The notes under the pieces were generated by a model. That model saw nothing but the letters and a program-made list of their open reading frames with translations, was not told the DNA's origin and made no database searches. Position numbers and translations under genes: made by a program. Below, piece by piece: positions 1 through 10,421 of a stretch of 64,000 nt of DNA (within the stretch, counting starts at the first letter, position 1; every line of letters begins with the position of its first letter). The DNA is taken from assembly GCA_900323505.1 (NCBI GenBank), contig OOIN01000005.1, positions 1,550,001 to 1,614,000 on the forward strand. Reading direction: 5' to 3'. The DNA is from Ustilago trichophora (taxonomy: Eukaryota > Basidiomycota > Ustilaginomycetes > Ustilaginales > Ustilaginaceae).

Positions 1-446
1 TTTTTACGGTCAAGCCAAACCCTCCCCTTCCGACGTTGCCAAACTCAGCTCGACGCTAAACGTCCAGCAGCGCTACTTGGAGGAAGCTTTCGGACAAGAC
101 TTTTTCCCTCATAGAGGACTAGGTGACTTTCCACCCCAGGATCCTGTTCTGTATAGGCTCTACGAGGTGTTGCTGGTCTATGGATACCCTTTGAAACATA
201 TGATTCATGAAAAGGTACGTAAATTTAGCCTCTCCCTCCACTGCCCCCCCACCTTCCCAGCAACAAACACATGACTGATAAGGCTGACATCAATCCATCC
301 TACCATGTTGCGAATCGCAGTTCGGTGACGGCATCATGTCAGCAATCGACTTTGAAGGTCACGTTGAAAAGGTTAAAGGTAATCAGGGGGAGGATAGGGT
401 CAAGATTACGCTTGATGGCAAATTCTTACCCTATCGCCGATGGTGA
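1..446 (+). CDS. CYN1: Cyanate hydratase (cyanase), 3' part, truncated by window edge
   Basis: Cyanase converts cyanate and bicarbonate to ammonia and CO2. The gene is open from base 2 and lacks its 5' end. Exon 1 ends at 214 (donor GTACGT), and an intron of 106 bp (215-320) joins it to 321-446, stop TGA. The joined protein reads ...[15 protein letters not shown], then [11 protein letters not shown], then [14 protein letters not shown], and ends [13 protein letters not shown]. This matches the C-terminal half of the family: the Arg and Glu of RLYE and the Ser of IMSAI correspond to the known catalytic Arg, Glu and Ser. The helix-turn-helix-like N-terminus lies outside the window. It converges with the Tudor-SN gene, with stop codons 181 bp apart. 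No carbonic anhydrase or other cyanate gene is visible next to it. The assignment is firm; the start cannot be seen. Confidence 0.95.
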
Positions 447-627
447 TCTCTCCCCCATCTTCAGCATCGCCTTTCATCAAGCGAATTTCGTATCTCATCT
501 CGCACTCGCAATCATATTCTCAGCCCAAATCCGGTTTGGTTCACTATTATTATGTTTGCATGGCGTCTTAAAGATGCTGTGTGTATGGAGAATCAGCGCA
601 ATCTGCCAACCCGCGGTGGTGGTTGAG

Positions 628-3600
628 TTAGTCTTCGGTGGGGTCACCGTACTCGAAGCAACCCCTATGCCTAGTTCTTGCCTCCTCTAGACCCTTCTGC
701 AACGCCTTTGTCAGCGCAGGGTAGCTCTTCCAGTACCTAACTTTATCATCTAGCAACGCGTATCCCTCTCGGGTCAACTCATAGTTGATGCAACCCTGTT
801 CGGGGCTATGGCCGATGTTGGGGCTTTCCGGGTCGTAGAGGCTGACGTGGGCAAGATTGGTACCTGGTTCGATGTAGTCGATGTTGGCGATCATTTTCCT
901 GCCTTCGGCAGCGATGGCTCGGAACCTGTCCAGTGCTTCCTCGACGTATTCTGTCTGCTTACCGTCATACAGCCTAACAAAGGAGAGACGAGCATCACGT
1001 GCTTGGGCAGGGAGACGGGTACGGCCGAATCGAGCAGCATCGAGCGGGCGAAGATCCCTGAACTTGACACTCTCCTTGTTGCCATAGTCGATGAAGGAGA
1101 CTTGGGCTTCCTTCAAGCCGGGAGATACTTTGCGGATGATGGCACGATACCATGCGCCGTCTTGGCTGAACTTGGCCGAGACGAGATCGCCTGCGCGAGG
1201 AATGAAGCTACCTGGACCAGCAGCTACGGGTGACTTGTGATGCAGCGAGAATTCCTCCATGAGATTCTCGAGTTCGTGAATCTGGTCGTTGAGCACTTGA
1301 AGACTGAAGCCGAACGGATCGTCGGGGCCCGAGGATCCGCGAACATCCGAGATGATGCAGTCGACGTACTCTGTCCTTGCTGGGGCAGGAGCGGCTGCGG
1401 CTGCGGCAGCAGCAGCAGCAGCAGCACCGCCATTGGCAGCACTACCCCACGCAGGAGCTCCTGCACCTCGGGCAACAGCACCGGCACCTTGAGGCGCGAC
1501 ACCAGCCAATTCGGCATACTCGGCCTCCTCAGCAGCCGCATCATAATCGTGCCACAAGCCGAGCTTGCCAGCTTGGGCCTTCTCCTCAGCGTCGAGCAGC
1601 GACTTGTAGAAGGGAGTCGCCTCGGCACTGTAGCCATGCACTGTGGCGAGACCGCTCTCGACGAGGTTGACAGCGAGGTTGTCAGTCTTGTTGAGGTAAA
1701 GCGCACCAATAAAGCCACCGACCTTGTCTGTGCTAAAGACCTCGATCTCGACATCGCGCTGAAGAGCACGCATGGTCGAAAAGTCGAGCCCCTCGCGACC
1801 GAAGGGTTCGTCCTTCTCGGATGCGTTGCGGGCCGTCTTGGGCGCGCGAATACCGGCAAGGACAAAAGTGAGTCGCACATTCTCGCGGGGAACGATGAGC
1901 TTGAAGCGCGAGGCCGAGGCAACAAAGTCGACAATGGCGGTCAGACGACCAGCACGCTTGAGACCGGGAAGGAAGGTGTTGGCCTTGGAAGCCGTCTCGG
2001 ATGCATCACCCATACGAGGAGCTGGGAGCTCCTTTCCAGAGTGGATTCCCTTGGCTTCACTCACAGCTTTGGCTTCGGCCTCCATGAGGCGGTCATAGTC
2101 GGGCGATCGATCCTCATCATCACGACGATGCCTCTGCACAGTAGCGAGACCTTTCGAGATGAGAAGCAATCCGATATCGGCGTCCTTGTTTCCCTGCTTG
2201 ATGGTGGCATACTCGCGCTCGTCAAAGTCGCCCTCCTTGGGCTTGATGTAGTCCATCTGCACCGAGACAGTTTTGCCGACCAATCGCTTTCGGAGAAACT
2301 CGCGTGACTCAGCAGCGTATCCAGCCTGCTTGGCATCCTTAGCCTGAGGCTGACGCAGCGAAGAGAAGTGGATACGCTTTTCGGGGCCGAGCTTGCCGTC
2401 GGCATCGGTCTTGCGGACCTGGATTGTGTCACCAGAGATGATGCGCGAAACAACAGCGTCAAAGGTGCGGGCGGCCACGGGCTGATTGGCCAAGGTGGTA
2501 GACGAAGAAGGAGGAGCAGAGTAGGACTGCCAGAGGTTGAGACGTTTCTCCTTGGCGGCACGCTCGGACTGACGGTACTTTTCCATTCCGCCGTAGGAAG
2601 CGAGCATACCGGCGTGCCAGTCGACGCATCGTGCCAGACCAGCGGCCAGCAAGAACTGAGCAATATCGCCGACGGGATGGATGGCGAGACCGATCAGGAC
2701 GCTGGCAGAAGGCTGAGCGGGAGCGGATGCGACAGATGCAGTGCTGGCAAAAGGTGTAGGAGCTGCGACGGGTTGAGGAACTGACAGCAAAGTGACCTTG
2801 ATGTTGCGCTGGAGGAGACGGCTCTCGACAAAGAACTTGGCTTGTTCGCCAAAAGGCTCGCTAGCGTCGGTAGGGCTGGCGCCACCACCACCGGTGACTC
2901 GGGGTGCCTTGATGCCTGCCAAGCTGAGGTTGATCATCTGCTGATGTGTTGAAGAGAGGAGCAGACGCACACGAAGCATGCTGCCGTCGCGGACCTGTTC
3001 GACAATCGACTCGATAGGTTTGCCCTTCCATTGAGCCAAGAACGAAGCGGTGTCTTCGGGCATGGAATGGTCAACTTTGAGCAAATCATCGGGACCCCAG
3101 AGACCGACACCGGCAGCCGAGGCTTCATCCTGGACGCTGCGAAGCTTCTGCTTCCAGCTGCCATCGTCGGCGTCTTCGCTTCGGCGTGCTACCGAGTCGT
3201 GGACCTTGGCCCAGCCGGCAGCGAGAATCTCGTGGGCAACGTTGGTGTCCGGCAGACCGGGCGCCTTTGGCGGCAAGAAGACGTGAGCAAACTGACGCGG
3301 TTGGGCGACGGTGCTGCCAGGGACTGCTGCGGGCGCGGGGACGGTGTATTCGATGCGGTAGCGGATCTCTCTGCCTACCGTGAGCAGACGTAGGTACTCG
3401 CGCGAAGGGAAAGCTTGAGGATCGTCCTCACGCTCACGAGATCCAAGGCGAGGAGCAGCAATGCCGGCAATGTGGACGGTTTCTTCCTTGCCTGGAATGT
3501 TGACGCCCTTGGGTCGGATGACAATCGTATCGCCAGAGAGAACGCTTCGAACAATGGCACTTTTGAGGGCGGGCACGAGGGGAGCGGCGGGTGAGGTGCC

Positions 3601-3705
3601 AGAGGGGGCGGCACCGTTGGTGGACGGATGAGCTGCGTTGGCAGGGGTTGATGCTGCGGTGGCTGCTGATGCTGCGGTGGCTGCTGATGCTGCTGCGAAC
3701 GACAT
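628..3705 (-). CDS. Tudor-SN / SND1-like staphylococcal nuclease-domain protein
   Basis: The 1025-residue intronless protein has the classic Tudor-SN layout: four staphylococcal-nuclease-like repeats (about residues 45-205, 230-395, 415-560, 585-725), then a Tudor domain from about 835 to 900 (GDLVSAKFSQDGAWYRAII, then VSFIDYGNKE), and a final partial nuclease fold to the C-terminus. Each repeat carries the recognisable GDT or GDS/SMLRV opening and a GLATV or GLARC-type segment. The family binds and processes RNA in stress granules, RNA decay and splicing; which of these applies here is unknown. The first 40 residues are an Ala/Thr/Ser tract made by an imperfect DNA repeat, and a pure alanine run precedes the Tudor domain; both look like slippage tracts. 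The start at 3705 is the only sensible Met upstream of repeat 1. Confidence 0.93.
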   Translation of the reverse strand: MSFAAASAATAASAATAASTPANAAHPSTNGAAPSGTSPAAPLVPALKSAIVRSVLSGDTIVIRPKGVNIPGKEETVHIAGIAAPRLGSREREDDPQAFPSREYLRLLTVGREIRYRIEYTVPAPAAVPGSTVAQPRQFAHVFLPPKAPGLPDTNVAHEILAAGWAKVHDSVARRSEDADDGSWKQKLRSVQDEASAAGVGLWGPDDLLKVDHSMPEDTASFLAQWKGKPIESIVEQVRDGSMLRVRLLLSSTHQQMINLSLAGIKAPRVTGGGGASPTDASEPFGEQAKFFVESRLLQRNIKVTLLSVPQPVAAPTPFASTASVASAPAQPSASVLIGLAIHPVGDIAQFLLAAGLARCVDWHAGMLASYGGMEKYRQSERAAKEKRLNLWQSYSAPPSSSTTLANQPVAARTFDAVVSRIISGDTIQVRKTDADGKLGPEKRIHFSSLRQPQAKDAKQAGYAAESREFLRKRLVGKTVSVQMDYIKPKEGDFDEREYATIKQGNKDADIGLLLISKGLATVQRHRRDDEDRSPDYDRLMEAEAKAVSEAKGIHSGKELPAPRMGDASETASKANTFLPGLKRAGRLTAIVDFVASASRFKLIVPRENVRLTFVLAGIRAPKTARNASEKDEPFGREGLDFSTMRALQRDVEIEVFSTDKVGGFIGALYLNKTDNLAVNLVESGLATVHGYSAEATPFYKSLLDAEEKAQAGKLGLWHDYDAAAEEAEYAELAGVAPQGAGAVARGAGAPAWGSAANGGAAAAAAAAAAAAPAPARTEYVDCIISDVRGSSGPDDPFGFSLQVLNDQIHELENLMEEFSLHHKSPVAAGPGSFIPRAGDLVSAKFSQDGAWYRAIIRKVSPGLKEAQVSFIDYGNKESVKFRDLRPLDAARFGRTRLPAQARDARLSFVRLYDGKQTEYVEEALDRFRAIAAEGRKMIANIDYIEPGTNLAHVSLYDPESPNIGHSPEQGCINYELTREGYALLDDKVRYWKSYPALTKALQKGLEEARTRHRGCFEYGDPTED

Positions 3706-5630
3706 GTTGACGGACCTTTTGATGATGAAGAAGCGAAAGGACTTTGTTTTGCTGCTGCTGGAGAAGAACGATTTGCAGGAATGGAGAACGGATAGACGGA
3801 GGGCGAGAATGAATCAAGAACCTTGACAAGGTTCAGAAGATGATGCAACTAGAAGAATGATGTGGGGATGGGGGATTGAAGGAAAACGAGGGCGAGCATG
3901 TCTTTGGTTGGTTCAGGTGGCCCGTTCGGTGGGGCCTCGCTTGATGCGTGGTCGCTCACAATGTGACACGCAACTCATTCCACATGAAGCCTGGTCGAGA
4001 CCAACACACTCTTTCCTTCAGTCACACGAACAAAGACACAAGCCAATCACAAATGCCAACACTCTCTGCTCTTGTTGTTGCTCTTGCTCTCGTTGCATTC
4101 GTTTAAATGCTCCACTGAGCCCTTTGAACTTGCATTCAGCTCTTGAAACAGTGAGGACAACGAGAAGAAGCACAAGACCGTGCGAAGAAATGCATCAGCC
4201 GACCAAGGCCAGGCACACGAAATGAATACAAATCTGGACCCTCGCACTACAAATTGCAAAGGCCTTGGCAATCTGCCATTTCAAACAACGAAACAGCGAC
4301 TTTCTGTTCTTTTTTGAGTCAACCTTTGTTTTCCGTAAGAGTGTAACAGTTTTTATGATTTGGACAGGACAACCGATCTATCTCCTGTCTAGCGTGTGGA
4401 TTTCCGTTGTTGCACTGAAGATGTTAGACCTCGGACCTAAAGCATCTGAGAGACAGTTTTGTAGACAATCGGTCAGCCCGATCGATCAAGGTGTCCAACT
4501 TTGCCAGCAAGCAACCAAGTTGGCAAATGGTGTCCCCTCGAACCGCAAAGCCGGACAGCATGCACGGTTTGCAGCTCGGGCTGTCACTCTCTACCTCGTA
4601 CACACAATGAACAATGAGGGTAGGTCCCTGCTTTGCCGTCTGCCCGCCTTGCCTGGACCGTCAAACTCTTGTTCGTCCTGATCTTTTCCCAACAGCTCGG
4701 ATTAAAAGTACGCCAACACTGCAATGCGCACTGCCTATGCAGCCGTCTTATTGTTGCTGGCATCACTTTCTTTGATCTCGTTCTTTTTCTTTGGGAGCTG
4801 CTGCGTGAAGCCAGATTCAATGGTCCATTGACTGAAATTCGATGGCGTCTATGCAACTAGAAAACCCGGATCGTAGGCCATTCAGCTTGGATGAGATGGT
4901 CTTGGTCAAATCGAGGTGGCATGGAGCCAGCGAGCAAGACAACCAGGCACGTATCAAAGCTCGCCAGTGCTGGCGGCCAAGTGCTAAACTAAGACTTGGT
5001 AGCAAGGGTGTTGCGCGCAAAAGAACGAATCTCGGTGGCACGCGTGCTATGCTGCTGCTTGCCTTGACCGGGTGAGATTTGCACCAAGACAGTTTGACAC
5101 GAGGCTAGTCTGCCTCGGACTTGGAAAATTTGAGGGTGTCTTGTCTTTGCTGCACCAAAATCTGCTTTGTCTCATCCAACGGGTCCAACACCTCGGCTCG
5201 CCAGCTCCCTCTGTCTCTTCTATCGTTTGGCTTCGCTTGTCTACACGCTGCTGCTTTCTCTCGGGTGGGAGCAACAGGGCGAGCTGCTGCCTGTGTGACT
5301 TCAACTGCCCCTTACGGTGAATGTGAGTCTGGTGTCAAGTCCTGCCTGCGGTTCTGCCTGCCGCCGTCAAGCTGCAACACATGCCCATCCGCTTTCTATC
5401 GTTTCCTTCGCCTTCGTCTCCTTCCTCTCAACCATCACCTTCATCAATCTATCCGGTCCCTCCTCCTCCCTTCGCGTTCGACGGCATCCCTTTCCCTCTT
5501 AGTGGCTGGTTCCACTCATCTCCTCTCTTCCAATCACACACATCTGCATATTCGAGGTCAGGACCTCTCTCGTACCATCCATCCAACAAAAGCAAAAAGC
5601 AGGCCTTTTTTGCGTATCACATTAGACAAT
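3706..5630. other. Long divergent intergenic region, no gene seen
   Basis: This 1.9-kb stretch lies between the start of Tudor-SN and the start of the serine-rich secreted protein, so it should hold both promoters. Small open frames exist on both strands, but none has a recognisable domain, a good start and a coding-like composition. The last 250 bp are C/T-rich, as in many fungal 5' leaders. An open frame extends upstream of 5631 into this leader but has no Met with a signal peptide. Confidence 0.5.
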
Positions 5631-6596
5631 ATGCGATCCACCGTCTTTGCCGTCGCATCGCTCGCCGTGCTCAGTGCCCTTAGCTTCAACGTCCAGGAGA
5701 CCGAAGCCAAGACGCTCAGCAACAGGCACTCGAATCACAGCCGAGGCATGATCGCCCACACCCCGCAGCGCAGAAAGGTATGCAAGAAGCACAAGAAGCG
5801 TCCCGCAAACGTGACTAATGGCGCTACTCAGCCCAAGAACAGCGGCAGCGGCTCTTCCGCTAATGCTGGTGCCAACGCTGGTGCCAACGCTGGTGCCAAT
5901 GCCGGCGCCTCTTCTGGTTCTTCGTCCGGCAGCTCGTCGTCGTCGTCGTCGTCCAGCTCTTCGTCTGGTTCTTCCTCGGGAGGTTCTTCATCGTCGGGCT
6001 CTTCGGCTTCCGCCAGTGCTTCTGCTTCTGCCAGCGCTTCCGCCTCGGCTGCTGGCTCGTCTTCCTCTTCCTCTTCATCGTCGTCGTCGTCTTCCTCCTC
6101 GGGCTCATCCTCTTCGCCATCCACCAACGCTGGCGCCGCTCCGCCCAACAGCCCTTGGGGCAACTGCTTCGACCTCACCGCTACTGCCTTCCAGCCCAAC
6201 TGGAAGGGCGAAGCCACCACCACCTGGTGCGGCGTTGAATTCGACAAATCCGCCCCCATCATCGCCCTACCCCTCGCCCAGCTCTCCAAGGCTTACGGAT
6301 CCGGTAACTCGGTCACCTACTACTCGAACCAGGGTTTGTGGAACACCATGATCTCCCAGTGGTGCGGTCGTGAGGTCGTCATCGAGGGACCAGGTGGAAG
6401 TTTCAAGGCCTACTTTGGCGATGCAAACGAGTGGACCTCGGTCGACGTCAACATGAACCTCTACACCAAGCTCAAGGGCGTTGGAATCAACAGCTACAAC
6501 GACCCTGATGCTGCGGGTTGGATGCACAACATTAAGGGTTGCTTCACTGGTCAACAGATTAGTTTGAAGAACGGATACCCCTTCCATTACAACTAA
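5631..6596 (+). CDS. Secreted serine-rich protein with double-psi-beta-barrel-like C-terminus
   Basis: The 321-residue protein starts at MRSTVFAVASLAVLSALSF, a clear signal peptide; the frame is open further upstream (to 5121) but that part is leader-like. After a basic stretch (KVCKKHKKRPAN) comes an NAGA repeat (four units) and then about 90 residues of almost pure Ser/Gly/Ala, encoded by TCG/TCT/TCC slippage tracts, likely an O-glycosylated stalk. The C-terminal 115 residues (from WGNCFDLTATAF) carry cysteines and the pattern WCGREVVIEGPGG...VDVNMNLYTKL, which resembles the core of the RlpA/expansin-type double-psi beta-barrel fold. That fold call is by pattern and tentative. It could be a wall-associated or apoplastic protein. 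I see no catalytic motif. Confidence 0.75.
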   Translation: MRSTVFAVASLAVLSALSFNVQETEAKTLSNRHSNHSRGMIAHTPQRRKVCKKHKKRPANVTNGATQPKNSGSGSSANAGANAGANAGANAGASSGSSSGSSSSSSSSSSSSGSSSGGSSSSGSSASASASASASASASAAGSSSSSSSSSSSSSSSGSSSSPSTNAGAAPPNSPWGNCFDLTATAFQPNWKGEATTTWCGVEFDKSAPIIALPLAQLSKAYGSGNSVTYYSNQGLWNTMISQWCGREVVIEGPGGSFKAYFGDANEWTSVDVNMNLYTKLKGVGINSYNDPDAAGWMHNIKGCFTGQQISLKNGYPFHYN

Positions 6597-7424
6597 GTCT
6601 CAGCACCATTTTCTCTCCTCTGCTGGTCAGGCGAAAGGAGATAACACGAGACGGTACAACGTGAGTAGCGCTTCCGATTTAGGCTGGCTCTAAAACGGTG
6701 GCAGAATGCTTCGAACGTGTATTCCATGTATGGCGCTCTCATGTAGAGAGGAGGCCGGCCTCTCCTTTCTGCTGCCATCTGCAACAACATGAATAGTTCG
6801 AATCCCGATCTGCAACGGAAAGCCCCACCAGTCCCTCAATGTCACCATCCATGTAACTTTTGTCACCCCTGTAACTTTTCATGATACAACCAAGGAATTC
6901 ACACAACGCTGTGTCGAGTCTCCAAATCGCCCGCTCCTTCCTCTAGAAGCGAGACGTAGGGATTTGCGACTTTTCGCACGCCCATTTCCACCACAAAATT
7001 TCATCAATGGTTTTGGTAAAGACGACCCTCGCTTATAACAGAGCCAACTTCGTGTCCGTGCGGTTGCTCGGCGGGACAGATATGAAGGCCAAAATTGAGG
7101 GTGTAGATTGGGTGGGACCCTGGCTGTGAATTTGCCCACCACCTGCAAGTCACGCTCGAGGGTTGTACCCCTGATCTCCATCATTCCAATTGTCAACGAT
7201 CCGCCAAATGTTTGGGCATGTTGTGCCCGGTAGTTGATCTGATGCGGGTGGGGATGCGGTCGTGGGAAACCGCCAGCAATGAAGAGGATCTTGTCGATGG
7301 AGTCCCACCGGCGGTCTCATCTCACAAAACTTGGTCGTTCTGTTTCACTAGCGTGCCTTCTCACCATTCTTTTCCTTATCTCTCGTTTCTTGAAACTGCT
7401 TTCCTGCAAGCCTGGTAAAGGGCG
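6597..7424. other. Intergenic, no gene seen
   Basis: These 830 bp lie between two genes on the same strand. They must hold the 3' UTR of the serine-rich gene and the promoter of the next one. No RNA gene or convincing open frame was found. A GTTCGAATC string near 6796 is not part of a tRNA fold. Confidence 0.5.
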
Positions 7425-10028
7425 TTGTTGCTCATCATGCTGTGGCAAAATCTTCTGGTATGCTTCTTGACCTTGCTGGCGATAGGGCTTGCTGCCGAAA
7501 CTGGAGCTGCTCCAGCTTCTCTTCCAGCAGGCGCTGATCGTAGTAAAAATCCCGACCTTGCTAAGCCGAAACCTGCATCTGGCTCTACCGATACTTCCAC
7601 TACTCCTGGCGGTACTGCTTCCCCCGCTCCTGCAAGCACAGGTGGAGGCGGCACCAGTAGCAGTGGCGGCGGCTCTGGTGGTGATGGTGGTGGTGGAGGA
7701 GGAGGAGGAGGAGGAGGGACCCAAAAGCCATCCGAGAGCGTCTTTGGCGCCGGCTGTCGTTGGGATCCCACAACCAGCAACATCGAAGAAGTTACCTTCC
7801 AATTTCGCACTGGCCAGGCTCCTCCCTCTACCTGGTTTTCGGATCTGAACGACGCCGAAACTACCAGCACGACCAGCTCCGCTGCCGCTGCTGATACTAA
7901 AGCACTTCTTCGTCGTGATAATGAGGCCGAAGCACCCCCAGCTCAGCCTGGATCCAAGCTCACGTCACCCGAGCATGGCGGGAATCACCACCTCGAAGAA
8001 CCCAATGACTTACTCGACCCTTCCTACCACACTCGCCTCATCGACGTGCTCACTTTTCGTGCTCGGTATGGATCCTTTGGATCCTCACTCAACTCTGCCG
8101 GCTGTGCACTGCCCGCTTTCTCCGAGCGCCTCGCCCAGCTGGAAGAGCAAGAGAGAGAGTTGGTCAACAACTACACCCGTCTTCACAAACCCATTGCTGG
8201 CAAGGATTCTAAGCCCGAAGCCATGTTCTTCTGGGCCGGACTTACCGCCTACAACCGTAAAGTCAAATCTGATTTAATCCAGACGGTGGTCTTCTATGGC
8301 GACGGCTGTGCAGCTAACCCTCGACAGGGTTTGTGCGTCTATGCTGCGGAGTACAGCGACTTTAGGTACAATCCCGAGGATCACATGTGCATGGGCAGCA
8401 ACATGCCCGTGTTCTATCCGATCGATACAGAGATGACTGTCGTTTACAGAACTCAAAACGGATTCAGAACCCAGGAAAGCTGGATCGACGGCAAAATGAT
8501 CAGCTATCTTCGATCGGCCGGAGATCAGATCATGAACAGCTTTGTCATCACCCAAGAGTGCAAGGGCTGCACTTGGCCGTTGTCGGAGCAAGTGTACAGC
8601 AACATCGTACTCAAATTTTCAGAGCCAGAGCCGCACTTTGATGCGCTGGGTCTGTGCTCGGGAGGGGCCACGACGACGATGCCTAGGATGATGGAAGGGG
8701 GAAGGGTTTGGGTGATCGACAAGGTGGTGGTGCCCAGTGGAAAGCATGTGACTAGTACTCCGGGCGATAGTTCGGGCGATACTTCGGGCGATACGAGAAA
8801 TGCTGGTACGTTCTCGGCTGGAGCAGGTGCAGGGTCAGGATCAAGTGCAGGATCAGGTGCAGGTGCAGGTGCTAGCAAAGTCAATTCTGCCAAAGATGGT
8901 GATACCAATGCTAAGGAAGGGAATGGCGACAAAACTGGCCCTGATAACCCAGGCTCCGCTGGTGACACTCCTATCACTCCTTCACCTGGAAAGCCGTCAC
9001 CATCCGTCGAAAAAGGCAAACCTGCTCAACAACCTGACCCGGCACCTGGCACAGTCAAGCCTGACACCTCTCAAAATCCTCCCGCTGGCAAGCCTGCTGC
9101 TCCAGCCACCGCTCCTCAAGGCCCACCTGCTACTCCTGCTGGTAACCCAGCTGGAAACCCAGCCGACCATGGCAACCCTAGTACTCCTGTAGGCAAGAGC
9201 AAACGTGATACAGTCCAAAAAGCTGATCGAGCTGGAGCATGCGGTGATGACGACGGCGATCCAAGCGCAGGCTGCGACAATGGTCCCCCTCCAGGTGGCG
9301 TGCCTCCCTCTCCCGGAGGCTCTGGTGGTGGCCCTGGTGAAAGCGGTCATGGTGGTAACGTTCCCAATCGCCGCAGAAGAAAGCCACCTGTGAAGGCCAA
9401 ACGCTCCCTAGTTTCTTCGGAGCCCGTCAGACCACTGGTGGTCCGTCAGGACTTTCAAGGACCAAGCGGGGATCATCCCGGCAGTCATGCGTCTGGTCCT
9501 GATCCGATCGGCGGTGGATCTGGCGGTGGACCTGGCGAGCATCATGTTGGTGGTGGTAGTGATGGTGGTGGCGGTCCAAACACCCGCAGAAGAAAGCCAC
9601 CTGTGAAGGCCAAACGCTCCCTAGTTTCTTCGGAGCCCGTCAGTCCACTTGCCGTTCGTCATAATTCCGACGAACCCTCTACCGGTGATCAGGGCGATCC
9701 TGGGTCTGGTGATACGAGTCCCGATGGCAGCGCAGGCCACGATGGAGGTCAATTGCCACCAAAGCAGAAAGCCGACGCCTCCGCAGGTAAAGTCAAACGT
9801 TCCCCCGATCCAGACGTTGATAAACCTGCAGCTTGCAAGGACGGTTATCCCGGAAATGCTTCTGGTGACAATGGTGGTCAGAACAGTCCCAATCCTGGGC
9901 CTGGCGGTAGTCCAGGCTCGAACGATGGAGGACAGTCTTCTGATGGTCATCCTCCCCCTAGTTGCAGCCCTGGTGCACCTGGTGATAACGGTAGTGGAGG
10001 ACACCCACCCAAGAGCAAAATGCCGTGA
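7425..10028 (+). CDS. Large secreted protein with Kex2-type processing sites and Gly/Pro-rich tail
   Basis: The 867-residue protein opens with a hydrophobic signal segment (LLVCFLTLLAIGLAAETG); Met at 7425 or 7437 would both work. Residues about 90-110 are a poly-Gly linker. A cysteine-containing domain of unknown family spans about 200-450. The rest is a low-complexity Gly/Pro/Ser/Asp tail with dibasic sites ending in KR after SKR (594), AKR (660), AKR (731) and VKR (792), typical of Kex2 cleavage in the Golgi. Two of these sites sit in an exact duplicated block (see the 60-bp repeat). The layout recalls Kex2-processed repetitive proteins such as the Ustilago maydis repellent, but I see no sequence similarity that proves orthology. 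It could release several peptides into the wall or the apoplast. Confidence 0.8.
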   Translation: MLLIMLWQNLLVCFLTLLAIGLAAETGAAPASLPAGADRSKNPDLAKPKPASGSTDTSTTPGGTASPAPASTGGGGTSSSGGGSGGDGGGGGGGGGGGTQKPSESVFGAGCRWDPTTSNIEEVTFQFRTGQAPPSTWFSDLNDAETTSTTSSAAAADTKALLRRDNEAEAPPAQPGSKLTSPEHGGNHHLEEPNDLLDPSYHTRLIDVLTFRARYGSFGSSLNSAGCALPAFSERLAQLEEQERELVNNYTRLHKPIAGKDSKPEAMFFWAGLTAYNRKVKSDLIQTVVFYGDGCAANPRQGLCVYAAEYSDFRYNPEDHMCMGSNMPVFYPIDTEMTVVYRTQNGFRTQESWIDGKMISYLRSAGDQIMNSFVITQECKGCTWPLSEQVYSNIVLKFSEPEPHFDALGLCSGGATTTMPRMMEGGRVWVIDKVVVPSGKHVTSTPGDSSGDTSGDTRNAGTFSAGAGAGSGSSAGSGAGAGASKVNSAKDGDTNAKEGNGDKTGPDNPGSAGDTPITPSPGKPSPSVEKGKPAQQPDPAPGTVKPDTSQNPPAGKPAAPATAPQGPPATPAGNPAGNPADHGNPSTPVGKSKRDTVQKADRAGACGDDDGDPSAGCDNGPPPGGVPPSPGGSGGGPGESGHGGNVPNRRRRKPPVKAKRSLVSSEPVRPLVVRQDFQGPSGDHPGSHASGPDPIGGGSGGGPGEHHVGGGSDGGGGPNTRRRKPPVKAKRSLVSSEPVSPLAVRHNSDEPSTGDQGDPGSGDTSPDGSAGHDGGQLPPKQKADASAGKVKRSPDPDVDKPAACKDGYPGNASGDNGGQNSPNPGPGGSPGSNDGGQSSDGHPPPSCSPGAPGDNGSGGHPPKSKMP
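9371..9643. repeat. Exact 60-bp direct repeat inside the secreted-protein gene
   Basis: Bases 9371-9430 and 9584-9643 are identical over 60 bp, 213 bp (71 codons) apart, and both are in the same reading frame. Each encodes a basic RRRKPPV stretch, KAKR, then SLVSSEPV. The spacer between them is Gly/Pro/Asp-rich and not duplicated exactly. Confidence 0.95.
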
Positions 10029-10421
10029 GCTCTCATCACACCGAAGCAGCGCCAATCTCAACACTAACCTCCCTCGGCAAGAAAACCAACCCACCTTGTA
10101 CTAATTTTTCCCCACTCCTCACGTCCTATCCCGCAGGCAGTCTCTTTTCAGATGAAGTGTTACTGTTATTCATCCGGCAGCCAATAATCAATTCTCATTT
10201 TCCTTCTCCCGAGCCTAACTGTGCCTTGTGTGACTTTGCCTTGAATCGTCGAGTGTCGAATGGTTTTGACGGCTAGGTCTCTGTGCGGATTGAAGCGTTG
10301 ATGGGTGTTACCTCCGTTCAGCAAATTCGAGTGTCAATCTTGGATGCTGTTAGGACGTGAGAAACCTCTGATGAATGAGAAAGAGAAGCAAAGTGATTCG
10401 AATTGACGGTGTTACAAATCT
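10029..10421. other. Convergent 3' intergenic region
   Basis: It holds the 3' ends of the secreted-protein gene (plus) and the HYPK-like gene (minus). Nothing else is recognised. Confidence 0.5.

Noticed and set aside
77..274. Independent 65-residue gene
   Set aside because: It is part of a cyanase exon plus read-through into the intron; the family match continues after splicing to 321.
1237..2307. 356-codon plus-strand frame
   Set aside because: It is antisense to Tudor-SN, with low-complexity translation and no motif.
5121..5630. N-terminal extension of the serine-rich secreted protein
   Set aside because: The added 170 residues read as a C/T-rich leader, and the signal peptide begins at 5631.
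6790..6815. tRNA T-arm-like GTTCGAATC
   Set aside because: Flanks do not pair into a T stem, and no D or anticodon arm precedes it.
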